Under the pieces are notes generated by a model. It saw only the letters and a list, made by a program, of their open reading frames with translations, made no database searches and had not been told where the DNA came from. From Aplysia californica (Eukaryota; Mollusca; Gastropoda; Aplysiida; Aplysiidae), in assembly GCF_000002075.1 (NCBI RefSeq), contig NW_004797307.1:628811-692810 (forward strand): a stretch of DNA of 64,000 nucleotides. Direction: 5' to 3'. The position numbers and the translations under genes are program-made. Positions 1 through 14,400 of this stretch are shown piece by piece (within the stretch, counting starts at the first letter, position 1; each line of letters opens with the position of its first letter).

Positions 1-294
1 GGGGGGTTGTTCATTACTTATTTTAAAAATTAGACTTTTACTTTCTTTACTCAACATTTTAAGGATTCAATATTTAGGCGTCTGATTATTTTATTTTTAG
101 TAAGTGATTCTCATGTTTTGAAGGTATTTAATTTACTGTACAGCAAGATGAATTGAATTATGTTTTATCTAGGTTATATTTGTGCACTATTTAATAATGA
201 GTTTGATTTCTTTGAAATCTGTTATTCAGATACACCTTTGCCCAGTGGGTTATGATAAGAATAGAAATTACTGTTCGTTTTCTCTTGTTTTCAG

Positions 295-592
295 AAAAAA
301 AATGAAGACGGACTTGCTCTCTGTGATGAAGGTGCGTATCACTGTTGGTATTAGTATTTCTTTATTAGAGTTATTTTGTGCTCCATTTGTTGTTTGTTGA
401 AAAGTTTATAGAGACAAAGTAACATTTTCAGACAAATTTACAGGTCAATAATATCCATACAACAGTAAATTATCATGATCATGAGTAGTTTTTTTTTCCA
501 AGTCTACCCCCCCCCCCCCCCCTCTCTCTCTCTCTCTCATTCTCGAATAAGAAATATGGTATAAGAAATATTCCAAAGTATCACAGTGACGT

Positions 593-659
<67 letters not shown>

Positions 660-2444
660 CCCCCCCTCTCCCTCCCCCCTATCTTCCTCTCTATCACTCT
701 ACTTCTCCTTCTCCCTCCCTCCTCCCTGTTCCTGTTTGTTTTTTTTTAAGTATTATATTTTGTCTCTGAAACAAAATGAGTAACTGTGTGTACATTTATT
801 ATTTGTTCCTTTGTTGGTGGAAAAATTGCTTTAGGCACCTTGAAGATGATGTTAAGTTCCAATGTTTTTTTTGCCCAAAAGTAAATGATGATATCTGTTA
901 TCTATTCTCACTGTTCAGTGCCTGTTTTCCATCTACAACTTTATAATGTGTTGCCAAACAAATGAATCAATTCACTTGCATGGATATTTGAAAATGGAAT
1001 GTATTTGCTTGCAGAGTCACGTGTCATTGGATATGTGTACATATAAGAATGTAAAAACAAATTTATTTATTTCAACAGCCCTGGGATTATATCCTGAAAA
1101 TTCTCGGCTCCTGGAAAAAAAGGCAAAGGTTCTATGTCAGCTTTACCGCTTCAATGATGCTTATGAACTTTTACAGGCTTGGCTTCGAAGAGATCCACAG
1201 GTAAAAAAACTCTCTATGTAGTTGAACTTATTATTCCCAAAAATAAGAGAGCAGTATTTCCTAACTCTTATTTCAAATATCATAGTATATATGTTAGGCT
1301 GGAGAAAAATTTTTCGTTTTTAAAAAAATTTTTACTTTTTTCATTGCCGTATGTAACCGTATCAACTGTTTGTAGGTAAGGCTGCCAGATTCCTAATCAT
1401 AAGATCATTGGTTTGCTTCCCAGTCTGGGCCAAATGTTGGGTGTTGTGGAAAGAAATTTTCAACAATTTTGCCTTTTTACTCCAGGGTGGACATGGGTAA
1501 TCTGCTGAGACAATGAAAGATTATATTGTTATTATGGTAATGTCTTAGCATCTTTTAAATGATAGTTTGCACTGATGCTTCTGGGGAAGCTTATGATGTT
1601 TCTTCATGTTTAAGGATCCCTTTCGGTTGCTCTGAATTGTATAACACCCGGAACCTTCTTTAGGGCAAATGAATGGATCTTTTGTACACATGGGTTTGCA
1701 CTTCAGCTTATTTACCCTATCCGTACGCCCTGAGGTCATTTTGTACTCCCAGGGTTGTATTTTTCACCTTTTAGAATACTACTAGTTCAAAGATCTCTTT
1801 GAAACTTTCAGTATTTTAAAAAAACAAACATTTTGACAGACTGCTATGCAAAGCGTATGGATCGGATTAACGGGTAAATTTCCTCTTTGGAAAGTGGTGG
1901 CACAGACTTCCCCACGTCGTATGGATATGATTGTAAAACATGACGTACGGGTAGGGTTCATGGATTTTTCAAGAAATCTGGCAGTACGAAAAAATATCTT
2001 TGTTAATTAAGATTTAATTTTTTGTCTCTATGCTTATTTATATGCCACAGAAAGTAATGTTACTGATGCTTTACTGAATCCTTAAGCAATATATTTTGTT
2101 GAAACTGAAAGAATAATTGTGTTGGAGTTCATTTCATGCTATTCTGTTGGTTTGACAGAACACGTTGGCAAGGAAAGAACATGACAGACTTAAAGCAATC
2201 CTCAGTTTAGTGGAAGGCGATGATTCTGACGATGATGAAGAAACTAAGGACAGCAAGACGAATGTCTCAAGCACGGAGAAAAATGCTAGTGAGGAAAACA
2301 AAGCGTCTCTGGCACTTTTTCCACAAAAGACTCAGAACGACGATGCAACGGGTGACAAAGACAAGGCGTCCTTTGGCACCTCGAGCAAGTCTGCATTCTC
2401 ATTGTTCAGTAAACAACCTTCCCCTCAGCATAAGAAAAATGAAG
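295..2444 (+). CDS. HELZ: HELZ N-terminal exons: TPR-like repeat and acidic linker
   Basis: Exons 295-331, 1079-1200 and 2159-2444 encode about residues 1-148 of the visible protein. The first is a 37-nt microexon ([12 protein letters not shown]), kept because its phase (+1) joins to the next exon and completes a TPR-like helix pair running into [15 protein letters not shown]. The third exon starts [18 protein letters not shown], then turns strongly acidic ([12 protein letters not shown]) and Ser/Lys-rich, matching the low-complexity linker before the zinc finger of HELZ. The microexon is the least certain part. Confidence 0.85.
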
Positions 2445-5400
2445 GTATACATGCTCCTCTCTTTCTACATGCTCCTGATTGGTTTCTTTTCCTGTCGTAA
2501 AGAGATAATGAAGTAAATATAGGGTTTCAATGTCAAAACACAATGTGAGGACACCATGCTTTACATTCTAATTTGAAATTTGTTTATAAGTTTCTCCTTG
2601 CAATATTTTAATATTCCAACATTCTAAAATAATAATCTGGATTACAAAATTTTGCCTAAAAGCCAGCTCATCTTTGTATATATTTCTTCATCCCTGAACA
2701 GAATAAATCTTCCTTTTCTTTGCACATCTATTTGCATATTATTTTCTATTCTCTCTATGATTTTAGGAGCTTTACATACCTTATGAATGGGGAGACTATA
2801 TTTGTGATATAAGTGATATCAGTCAATGAAGATCTGAATGGCAACAGCCATATGTGACTGTTTTCATTTTAAAATTGTCTAGTCATTTCCTTGTCTTTTG
2901 GCTGTGAATTGCCCCTTTATGAATTCAATTTCTTTGTGGGGGGGAACTTTTCCTGAACAATCTCCCCATCATTAGAAATCTTTGTTTTATTGTGTCTGTA
3001 CTATTCGTGTGAATCTTATTTCCTCCATTTTCTCAGGTCAGTTATGTTGCAAATCATGGGTGTTTGCCATGTAGTACTCTGAATTTTGTTCTGTGCCTTT
3101 TATCCGTGTAGAAAGTCAAATTGGGGAAGTTTGTGATGTTTGTTAATGCCAGTCATGAGATACTGTGGTCTGAAATGTGTTTATTTTTCTGTACTTTTTT
3201 AACTTATATTGTCTTAGTTTAATGAAGAAAGGTGAAGGATTTGTGGAGATTATATGCTTGATAACTTTTCTACTGAAAAATAATGATAATAATAATAATA
3301 AGTAGCATTTGTATACCGCATGTCCCCACTCAAAAGCAAGCTCTATGCGCTTTACACTATATTATTACCCCAGCAGACCATAGAACACTCAGAAACATTC
3401 TCAGCTTCCCGGAAAGCATTCAGTGCAAGCAGTCGGTTAAGCGCTCAAACACTAACAAACTGACAAGATCTTTCACTGTCTATAGGATATTATCAGTCAG
3501 TCATTCATTGTGCAATACATTTTTTAACTCCCTTTTTTTTCCATGCAGCCCAGTGCGTTCACATTTGACATTTTGAAGAATGATGAAACATTTTTCTTTG
3601 CTCGGCAGATCCTTCATCATCATCATCATCATCGTATCTCAGTCTGTCTCAGAAAACAGACCCTGACAAGCGCAGCCAATACTACCTCCACAGACAGAAA
3701 CTAGAGGCGGCCGACACACACGAGTGGCAATTTCGAGCCCCTCCTCGTGGCTTGGCTAGTGATGAATACGGCATTTGCAAGCGGTACAGAGCCTTTGTTG
3801 TTATTTTAGTCTGCTGCTGCTACTGCTTCTTCTTTTTTTTCTTCTTCTTCTTCTTCTCCATATTCTTCTTCTTCTCCTCCTCCTCCTCCATTTGAAACAG
3901 ATGTCAGCAATCATGGTTTGCCATTTTTCTCTCTTCTTGGATTCTCTAAAAAAAGAATACTTCTTATTGTCTATGGAACTGGATGTGGTGGTTTGAATTT
4001 TAAGAAGTTTGTAGCTAATTTGATGTTTACCCCAGAGGGTTATATTTCTGTCAAACAAAAGTAAATTTATGAAAAATTGGCTTCATTATTTTTATATTTT
4101 TTGCTTTCTTTATTATGTTTTTTTCATCGTGGTTTACATTTAAAGCATAAGTAGATTGGTTGTTTGCTTTGTGTTGAAGTAGGTACAGTGTAGCCAATTT
4201 TCCTAGTCTTTCCTGGCAGGGTATGGGCTTGCTTGTGAAGTCTCACCATAAATTAATTTTTAAGAGCTTATGTTGGAACCCACACAATCATTTGTCCTGG
4301 TATTCTGCGCCTAGGTATAAGGAAACTGGAAGATGTACGTTTGGAGAGAAGTGCACCCAAGCCCACTCGGAGGCGGAGCTGGACGAGTGGAACCACCGGT
4401 ATGCCGTACGCAAGCAACAACTGCAGGAGTCCCTGGACGCCCGGGCTCAAGGGGGCACCTATATTGAACAGCTCCTTGAGAAGCTCATGTCTCAAGATCC
4501 GCCAAAGATGGTTGTAAGTACTGTCAAACCTGCTCTAACGACCACCTGTCCAAGACAATCACATGTACAAATGGCCACTCTCATTTCCCCTTGCGGTTTT
4601 TTTTTCCAAATACTCTAATATTAGACACTGTCCAAGACCTCCACCTGTCTAAGTCAACCATTTTTCTCCTGGACAACGGATGGCTGTCTTGGACAATTTC
4701 AACTGTATCACTCAAAATTAAAATTTAAAGATAGCATGTCTCTGTCAGTGGGGGAAGTCATCGGGAGGTCCGACTTCATTTACTGTCCCTTTTTTTTTTT
4801 TCTTGTTTCCGTCTGTCAATCTTACTTTTCCTTCTGCACACTTGGCCATTATTACATCAATGTACTGCTCTTTTCTGGAATTCAAACTCTTGTCTAAAAA
4901 AAAAACAACCAAAAACTGATAGATGTTGTTGTGGTTCCTTTTCCTCTTTTCATGCAATTGATGTGAATGGATTGTCAAATGTGAGTTTTCATAAATGCAT
5001 AATACATATTTTGCCATAGAGTACCAGTTTTCCTCAGAGAAGTGAATAACGTTATTTTATTTTAGTTTTGTCCCTTGCGGCTATTTTTGTGTGCCCACCT
5101 CATCTAGGTCTGTGGAGTTTCATTTTGTGGCTTTAATTTAAACAGTTAGGATGATGTTTTATTTTGTGGGCTATCTTTACGATAAAAATGTTATTGTAAT
5201 TTAGTAGTGAGCCAATAGTACACTTTCTCCTAATTTATGTCAGCAGGATATCAATATGATTTTAATTTAAGAAAGAAAAGCTTAATTTTTACATTTATCG
5301 TGATACAGACAAAGGTCTCTATTCCAGGTAAAAAGTTTTAAAAGGGATTTTTTGTCAAACCATATATGATTGTAAATGTTGTTTATAGAGATTTTTAACG

Positions 5401-8400
5401 CTTTTATTATTACAGTTGGTTGAAAATATGGATTTGGTCAAAATCCATGAGAACTCTGACCTGAAAGTGAGCAATTCCACCAAGAAATGCACAAATGCGT
5501 GGACTTTTACAGTCACCAGCAAGGTATGACCTGTTGTGGGAAGTGTCGTTTTATGTTGTCCCTATATTTACCAAACGTATAACATGCCACAGGTAGAAAA
5601 AAAGCAACATATTATTGGGTCCGAATGGGTCGTGTGTGGTGTTTATAATGCTGTGAGAAAGGTGGACGGAAAAATTAGCTGAGGTAGACAAAGAATAACT
5701 CGCATAAAGAACTTGAAAAGTCGGATGTCAAGAAGATGGAATGTGTAGGGTTTTTTAGCATCTCATGGGAGAACTGAGTGGAGATTCTTGACCAGCAATG
5801 TCTGTGCCAGATCCGGCACTTGGAGAAGAAATTATTGCTGCTTAGGTTGTTGGGGTGTGCTCCTGGCTGGGTTTTTATTTCTGTTCCTCTAGTTTTTCTT
5901 AGCGTCTCCTTGTTTTCTCATTGTACTTAACACTTTGTTTCCTCATCTCGCCGATTGGCGACGTTTACCACCCAGTTTCTTTGGATTTTCTCCAAAATAT
6001 GATGGCAAAGTGTTAATAAACTTCTTTTTTTTTTTCATTTTGCTTCTGTGTATCTTTTCCTTTTGTTTTCCCTCACCTATACATTGAATTTGTGTAATAG
6101 AACTTTTCCGACTCAGTGTCACATATCTCTTTGCTTCAACAAACATTGTACAGCATTTAAAGTCTTCTAGAGACTAGGAGCTCTATAAATTCACATTATT
6201 ATTATTATTATTGTATACATGGAAAAGGGGTAATTTTTATTATTATTTATTATAAACACGGGAAAGGGTAGCGGTTTTGTGATGTGCCATTTTGTGTGCC
6301 CCCAGCTGTGTCTGCACTGTGTGGCCCTGATGATGGACACCCACCGGAGCTACTTTCACATCTCCAGCATCTCCGTGGGGCCCAGGAAGACGCAGAAGTA
6401 CCAGAACCTGGAGAACCAGTGCCAGGAGTGGATCAACCAGGACACGCTCAGCAAGGGCCAGGGAGAGTTCGTCTACAGGGTCAAGGTATGCTGTTTCGCA
6501 TTGGACCTGGGTGTGTGTGTGGTGGGGGGGGGGAGGGGGGGTCATAGTCTTCTGTGCAGACAGAGTTTTAGTTTAGATATAATGAGAGTTTTATGGCACT
6601 TGCAACACAAATAGGTTTTATAAATTATCGGGACACAGTCAGCAAGGGCCAGGGAGAGGTTGTCTACATGGTCAAGGTATGCTGTTTCACACTGGACGCG
6701 GGTGAAGTTTGTTTGTTTTTTTTGTTTTTTGTTAGGTCATTTTTGTCACGCTCTTCTGTGCAGTCAAGAGTTTCAGTTTAGTTGTAGTGAGAGCCATTTC
6801 ACTTTGGAGCGGGGTGTGTTGCTTTTTTTTATTTTGTCATCGTCTTCTGTAGGGGCAGAGTTTTCGTTTAGTTGTAGTGTGAGTTTTATAGCACTTGCAA
6901 CACAAATATGTTTTATGAATTACCAGGACACCCTCAGAAAAAGGCAGGGAGAGTTTGTCCTCAGGGTCAAAGTATGTTGTTTCACATTGGGCCTCTGGGT
7001 AGTTAGCAGGTAATCTTGTGTGGTTTGTTCTTTCTTTCCTATCCAACATCTATCGTCCTTATCTCTCCCTTTTTTTAAAATTATTTTTTTGGGTACATTA
7101 CTTTCTAGTAACACCTCTAATCTGTGGCACATATGTGACCTAATTGTGTTACAAGTGCTGTAAAACTCTTGCTAACATGACAAGACAGAGTCTAAGATGG
7201 AACCTCCTGGGGAAAAGGAAGGCCAAGATCAATCTGGGGGGCTGGGTTTAGAGGCAGATCCCAGGCATATGGGATACAAGTGACTGGAGGTGGAGAAGAT
7301 TGCCCAGAACGGAGACAAGTGGAGAGCTCGGCTGCTTTTTTTCCTTCATTTTCATCTAAATGCAGATGCTTATTGGTGGATGCTATAGGGTGGTCTGCTT
7401 CTTTTTCTTCACTGTTACTTTTTTTTGTGTCTGTTTTCTGGCAAAATGTTACTGTTGTTGTGCTAACTTACAGTAAGCTATGACTCATGCAACTTCTTGT
7501 TTATCTATATTACAGTGCACATGAAAATGAGTATTCTCTTTCCTTTTCAGGTTGTCTTTAAGACAGATATTTACGGAACGTTTCGTCAGACAATTGTTTT
7601 CGATTTTGGTGTTGAGATGATCCTCATGAGAGAAGTGCAGGTCGAGTCTGCTCCAGCCACCGACCCGGAGAAGATCCGTAAGGAAATCACGCTGTCCGAG
7701 GCCCACAGGTGGAATGAGAGGACTGTCACTTTAGTTTCTTTTGAGCCTCGGTGAGTCTACTGTCAATTTGTCTTTGATAGATAGGTAGAAAGAGAACTTG
7801 GTTCAATTTTTTTTAAGTTATGTTCTTTAGATTGTTTTTTGCTCTTGAGGCTTTTTGCTGAAAAATTAATCGACAAGCCAGAACTGCCAATATATCAGAG
7901 AAGACAAATATGTCATAGGGACTATGACTTCAGAACGTTTTTGTTAATTCTGTTTCTTGGCATAATTATGCCTAAGGTATACCAGTGTACTATTTCTGTC
8001 TCAAGACTGGGATTTTTGTGTTTGCGTATTTGGAACTGTTGATTGCCTAAAACCTTTTTGTGACGTATAGTTTTTCAACTTTCACGGTGTCCAGTTTTTG
8101 CTAGCCAGGACAGAGCAGTTTCAAACGTTTGTGGGTTGTGTTACAGTTTTGCTCTTAAGTTTTAAACTATTTTATAAAAAACAAAGTATTATACTTTTTT
8201 TTAGAAGGAGAATTGGACAGCCTATCATATGAAGTGAAATTCAAGAACTTTTATTAGAGAACATTTTAAGGCACTTTACTGAAGAAATAGTGGGGAAACA
8301 TGCAAAATGTGAACATACAAAAGTTTACAAACGAAGTGACTATTCAGGCAAGTTTCTGCGTCCCTGTTCTCTTTTTTGAAGAAGCATATACACATTTTAG

Positions 8401-11400
8401 ACCAAAAAAAAAGAAAATACTCCAGGGTGTGATACTCACGAGAACACTGTTTAGAAAGAAAATAAAATAACTGCAAAAATCCCAGACAAAATCATGTTTT
8501 AAAGATTTCCTTGATTCATACCACTTCATTGTTACAAATTTTGATCTTTAATCAGGTTTCCGGTAACATTGTTTTCAAAGCAGTCATAAAATCCCGTTTG
8601 GTGTATGTGTTATTGTCCTGTCTCTTGATTGCTGTTATCAGCTTATTTTAAGACATACAGAGTAGGGGACTATGGGGTCTTGGCGTGCAATGTTGGACAT
8701 ACAGTGTACGGGAGCAGTCATGAAGAGGTTGTAAGCTATGGTCTGGAAAAACACTTATTTGTATTGCCATACAAATGGCTTCAAATAATGTAGTATATTG
8801 TGGTGCCTGCAGACCTGTTTCTCACAGCGAAAGGGAGAGAGCTCTATTGGCCAAGTACACCCTCCCACAGCCCGACAAGTTTTGTCCCTCGGAGACTGTC
8901 ATGCACAACCTGAGCAAAGAGAACTATCGCCTCTGGATGCATCAGATGCTCTACATTGAAGAACTGGATCAAGTGAGATATATTTCAAGGTGAGTGTCTA
9001 GAAAACTCAACCCATAGAATTTGAACAAAGGAGTGACAGGGAAAAGCCGAATACAGAAGTTTAAAATACTTGTTTGATAAGTGATAATGAACTTCAGTGT
9101 TGTATTTTTACAGAGTTCTGATAGACATGTTTTGAAAGTGGCTAACATAGTTGGGATAATGTATTTATTGGCCCTTTTAATTTGTAGAGTTTTGGCATTT
9201 CTGACATAAGTATGGTTTTTATCATTTCAATATTTAAGAAGTTAATTACATAAGTATTTGTTTTGATGTGAACTTTTAACATTATTATCATTAGAGATTG
9301 GTTATTTTGAGCAGATGTTATCGGAATGGAATGTTTTCTCTACTGAAAGGAGGTGGAATTCTTCTGTAAACAGCTAGTTTGTGATTTGTGGGGAGGAGAC
9401 ATTGCATCTAATTAAAAATTACTAACAAATGATTTTGTGATAATTGTTCATTATTTATTCTTCAAGTACGACAACAGTTGCAAAGCTTTGTCCATAAGAG
9501 ATGGCACTTTCTCACACTCTTTGTTTAATGTTTTGTTTGTTTAATCAAAATGCACTCTTTCATAATTTATAATGTACCCTATCAGTATTTGCAACGTACG
9601 CTTCAATGATTTACTCAGAATACCCATCAGTAATTTATAACATACTCGAATCTCCTTCGGCTCAAAACAGAATGCATCAAATCACAAATCTTGGTTCTCA
9701 TTTTTCAGATTCAACGTGACCACAGCTCTTCAGTTGGTGAACAGATTTTTGCTGATGCCGAGCCCGCTGTCTACGGCCAAGTACGCTCAGGGTGGGGAAC
9801 TTTTCGCTCGGATGGAACTGGAGGATGACCTGTCGGAGGACTCCATGGCCGGCAGGCTCATCCTGCAGGCTTCACACGTGGCCTGGGTGGCCGAAGGAAA
9901 GAAAGAACGACCAGAAAAGGTGCAGTTTTGAGTTCTGTCACAGAACTTTTTACATCACTTGTTTTGATTAACTGTAGTGTTGTTCCACTCATTTTGTGCA
10001 GCTGTAAAAATAAAGCCTAACCGTCCTAACATTAATTCTCTCAGAAATGTATTTTGTTTTGTGTGCAATTATTTGGTGCCCAATGGGGTATTGTTGGCGC
10101 TTGAAGTTACAATTCATCAGTAAATTGCTAATTTGTTTGGTTTATTTCTGCAGGTTTATGAAGCTCTTATTGAAGACAAGGGAAAGAACTTCATCTTTAT
10201 TCGCCTCTCAAAGGCTTGTGTTGATGAGCTTGGACTGTCATGTGACCAAGAATTTACTGCTCAGGTGAAGAAAACTTGGTGTCACTTTCATCATTGTATT
10301 GTTTAAAAGCTGTAAGATATTCATTAATTTACGCCAGTTTTAAGAACTGAATAGTTTTTGTTGCCTGCATGCAGTATTCAGATCTGTATTACATTGTTCT
10401 GTATAAAAAACAATAACTTTCTTTCCTTCAATTGCTTCTGTCTATATTTTCTCTCACACTGTGTGCGGATGTGCTTCTTTTTACTTTAACAAACAAAATA
10501 AGGATATATCCTTATATATCTTTTCTGAAACACGTTTGCATGAGATCCTTTAGAGCAACTCCTTTTTCTTGTCATAAGGAAGTAGTGATATCAAATATAC
10601 ACTTTTGTAAGGATTCCTTAAAAATGACGCTAAAAGGTTATCTTTAAACAAATTTTTCTACAGTATACTGTACTGTTGTCATGCTTTTTTCCCTCAAATT
10701 TATAAATATGTCAGTTTCCTTATCTTTCCGTATCATTTGTTCAAAATATAAATCTTAAAATGTGTTTTCTTATTTTTGGCTTGTTCTATCAGATTCAGTT
10801 CCAGCTGAATAGATTGTCCATGTGTGAGATGCACTCTGCTGTTGACGGTCTGCCTACTTTGGACATTGTCTTCCCAGACTTGGAGAAAATGCCTGACAAG
10901 TTAGATTTAGATGAGAGGTATTTTTTGTTTGTTTCGTTGTTCAATGCTTCAAATTTTATTCAGGTTTGATTTGCTCTGGGTGTCTGATAATGACAGTGAT
11001 AGATCAATCTTCATTTTCCTTTTTCCATAGTTTTCATTTGCATGTTTTTCTCAGCTTTATGTGGCCGATCATTTATCTAGGTTTGTTGTTTTTGGGTTTT
11101 TATCTCACAACTAAGAGGGCTATTCCAAAATGTGCCCCAATTCACTTGATATTATTTCAAATGTTTTTGAAAAATTGTTTCTTCAAGTTACTCATAGTCT
11201 CTTCATTTCCCTCTTTTCGGTACATTCTCTTGCTTTTTTTCTTAACACTTACAACACTCGTTATTTTAAGACACTGCTCTGTGTTTTAGATGAACTTGAA
11301 TTGTAGAAAATCCAACCTAGCTTGTGTCACGACATGTAAATTAATGTTGTTTCTATTTTCTTTTTTCTTTTTTTTTTTTTACCTACAGTATTCTTCAAGA

Positions 11401-14400
11401 TGAGAGTGAGAAAAAACGCCTGAATGAGAAACAGAAAGATGCAGTAAGGCTGATTATGGCCAATTCTGACTTGAAGCTGCCACCCTTATTGATTGTGGGC
11501 CCTTTTGGCACTGGGAAAACTTTTACCATGGCCCAGGCCGCGAAACAAGTCCTGAAGCAAGAGAACACGCGCATTTTGATTTGCACACACTCCAATAGGT
11601 GAGTTCGATTCCTCGATATCTCCACTAGGTTTTTCATTGTTGTATTGCTGGGGCGTCACATACTTATCACATCCCGGAGACCACTTGTTGTCTGTGTGTT
11701 ATTGTATTGTTTGTATGCTCCAATAACATCCCTCAGACCTGCAACATTATTTTATCATTGGTGCAATATATGATGTCTTGATATCACAGCATAATAATAC
11801 TGTTTGTGCTGTACAATCTAATGGTGTCCCCGGTGAAGGGGATGACACAGAGTGTCTTTGTTGTTTCAAACTGCATTGCTCTTTATCAGAATTCCTCCAA
11901 CAGCTTCCTTCTGTAGATGTTTGGAGTACAGCCCCATACATTAGTCTAAATTCTGTCTGTCTTAATTTTTCCATGTGCTTCTTTTTATTCAAACAAGCTA
12001 ACTCAAACCAACTGAAATAACACTTGCATTGTGTGTCAAACCCAGAACAATTGAATGAAAAGTGTGTGTGTGGGTCAGCACATGTGCGTGCATATGCGTG
12101 TGTGTGTGTGTGTGTACATGGTGAAACCAATATGCCAGATTCTGAACAATAAAGATGTATCTTATCATATCTACCTCTTGTGTTGTGTGTTAATTGCAGC
12201 GCGGCGGATTTGTACATTAAGGAATTCCTTCACGACTACGTGGGGTCCTCGGAACACGTGGAGGCCCGGCCCCTGAGGATCATGTACAAGTTTCGGTGGA
12301 TCCAGACGGTGCCCGAAGTTGTGCTGGAGTACACGCTGCTAGAGCGAGAGGGCCCGATGGCCGGCACATTCAGAGAACCCACGGTGGAGGACGTCATGGC
12401 CCACAGAGTCATCATCACCACACTCAACAGCTCAAGATGCGTGGCAGACTTGGATTTGCCGAAGGGTACGGTTGAATGTCTTTGACTGTGACTGTTTTGT
12501 GAAAGTCTTTGTCTGTGACTGTAGTGTGAATGTATTTGACTGTGACTGTTCTGTGAATGTCTTTGACTGTGACTGTTCTGTGAATGTCTTTGGTGACTGT
12601 TCTGTGAATGTCTTTGACTGTGACTGTTCTGTGAATGTCTTTAACTGAGTTTTCTGTGAATGCTGTTGGTTGTTTGGGCTGAGGCAGCTCACTATGTGGT
12701 ACTGCGCCAGAAAAAACCTTTTTGTTTGAGAAGTATTAAACTAGACATTCAACATTTTAAAAAATTTTTAAACACCTTAGTTGATGGAAACCATGCCCTT
12801 AAATTCCCGAAACATACTCCAGGACACAGTAATTTGAGATGGCTTCCCCCCCCCCTCCTTTCTTCAGAAACCCCCAAAATAGGTAAAAACAGTTTTGTTG
12901 GGGGTTATATTGTGTTGTTGTTTTTTCTGGGTCTTTAAGGTTGACTGGAAACAAAAAATTAACCTGTGAATATAATGCACTATTTTTCAGTTGAGATATG
13001 AAATTAATGGTGCAACTTGAAATATAGATTTTTTTGCTGAACAGACTTGCAGAATGATATTACGACTTATATGATGGCTTAAAACATTTGAAAACATGAT
13101 TTATTTCATCTGAATGGTTGGCATAAGGTAACTGGTACTAGGGGCATATGCCTCTTATTACCCTTTATGAAGTTTGTAACTTAAAACGAGAAAAGGAAAG
13201 GTAGCTTAAGTTGTTCTGCCCATTTGCCAGTGGTTTGTGATGTGTTATCTGAGGAATTCCAAAGTGCATGAGATTGATGTTAATGAAACGGGCATAGTAA
13301 AAGAAATGCATATGAAAGACTTAATCCGTATGCTTGTAATAAATTAACAAGAATTTTTATACTTTTATCCAGATGCCTTCAGCCATATATTCATTGATGA
13401 AGCAGCGCAGTCGTTTGAAAGCGAGACGTTAATTCCTCTGTCAGTGGCCCATGAGAAAACTCGGATCGTGTTTGCTGGAGATCACATGCAGGTCTGTTGT
13501 TTGTTTGTTTTGGGGGGTGGGGGGGGGGTTATATTACTTTCGTATTGAGGCTGTGAATGTTTAAAATATATTAATTGTTCTTGCTTGCTTTTCAGAATTT
13601 CGAATTCTGTCCTTACATTTTATGTTTAATTCTGTCATGCCATTACTGGGTTTTTTTAAAAGCAGTGTTAACTTGTTGATGATATATTCGAGGCTCTGAA
13701 AGTGTGGCACAAAATGTGAAGAAGTTATTTTTTAAACTTTTCATTTGATATGTTGATTGGGGGCAAGTAGATATTATATGTTGTTCCTTCAGGACAGTGT
13801 ATAATGTTGTAGCGTCTTTCATTTTTATCAAACTCTAGTCACTGAGTTTTATCTCTCTTATTCTCTTTGTCACACTTGTACAGATGAGCCCAGAGGTGTA
13901 TTCTGACTTCACAAGGCAGCAGGGCTTTCATGCCTCACTCTTGGAGAGGCTGCATGAGCTGTACCCCAAGGAATGTGTTTACAAGGTCAGTTTGTCTCAT
14001 TTTCTCCAAGACAAAGTTTGTATGTCTAATATATGATTGATTTACCAAAAGTAGAACGGAACTTCCATTAAATCATGGATGGAAGTCTTTCGTGTTCTGT
14101 CAGATTTCCATTGTCTGGTGGTCAGCAAAAAGGAGGTTCCCTCTTGTGAATGTATCAGTTTTGAAAAACATGACAGTCTCTGATGCTAGCTAGCGAGGGG
14201 TATATTGTGCATACATCATTGGCCATTTTAGCATGGTGAGGCTGTGGTCACTGTTATGGAATGGGTAATAAACATTTAAGCCTCATCAAGAGAGGATGTT
14301 ATTTACAATGGTGTGGTAGTTTTGAGTGTTTTGGATTTGGGCATCTTTCATCTTTTCAAAAAACCAAGTTTGACGAGCACTGTGTACTGGAACAGCGATA

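Noticed and set aside
1700-1965. Possible MITE with CCCTAYCCGTACG inverted strings
   Set aside because: Only about 15 imperfect bases mirror each other, with no clear flanking duplication.
3775-4058. Open frames through poly-Leu/poly-Arg runs
   Set aside because: They are produced by CTT/CTC simple repeats at the tail of a LINE fragment, on both strands, inside an intron.
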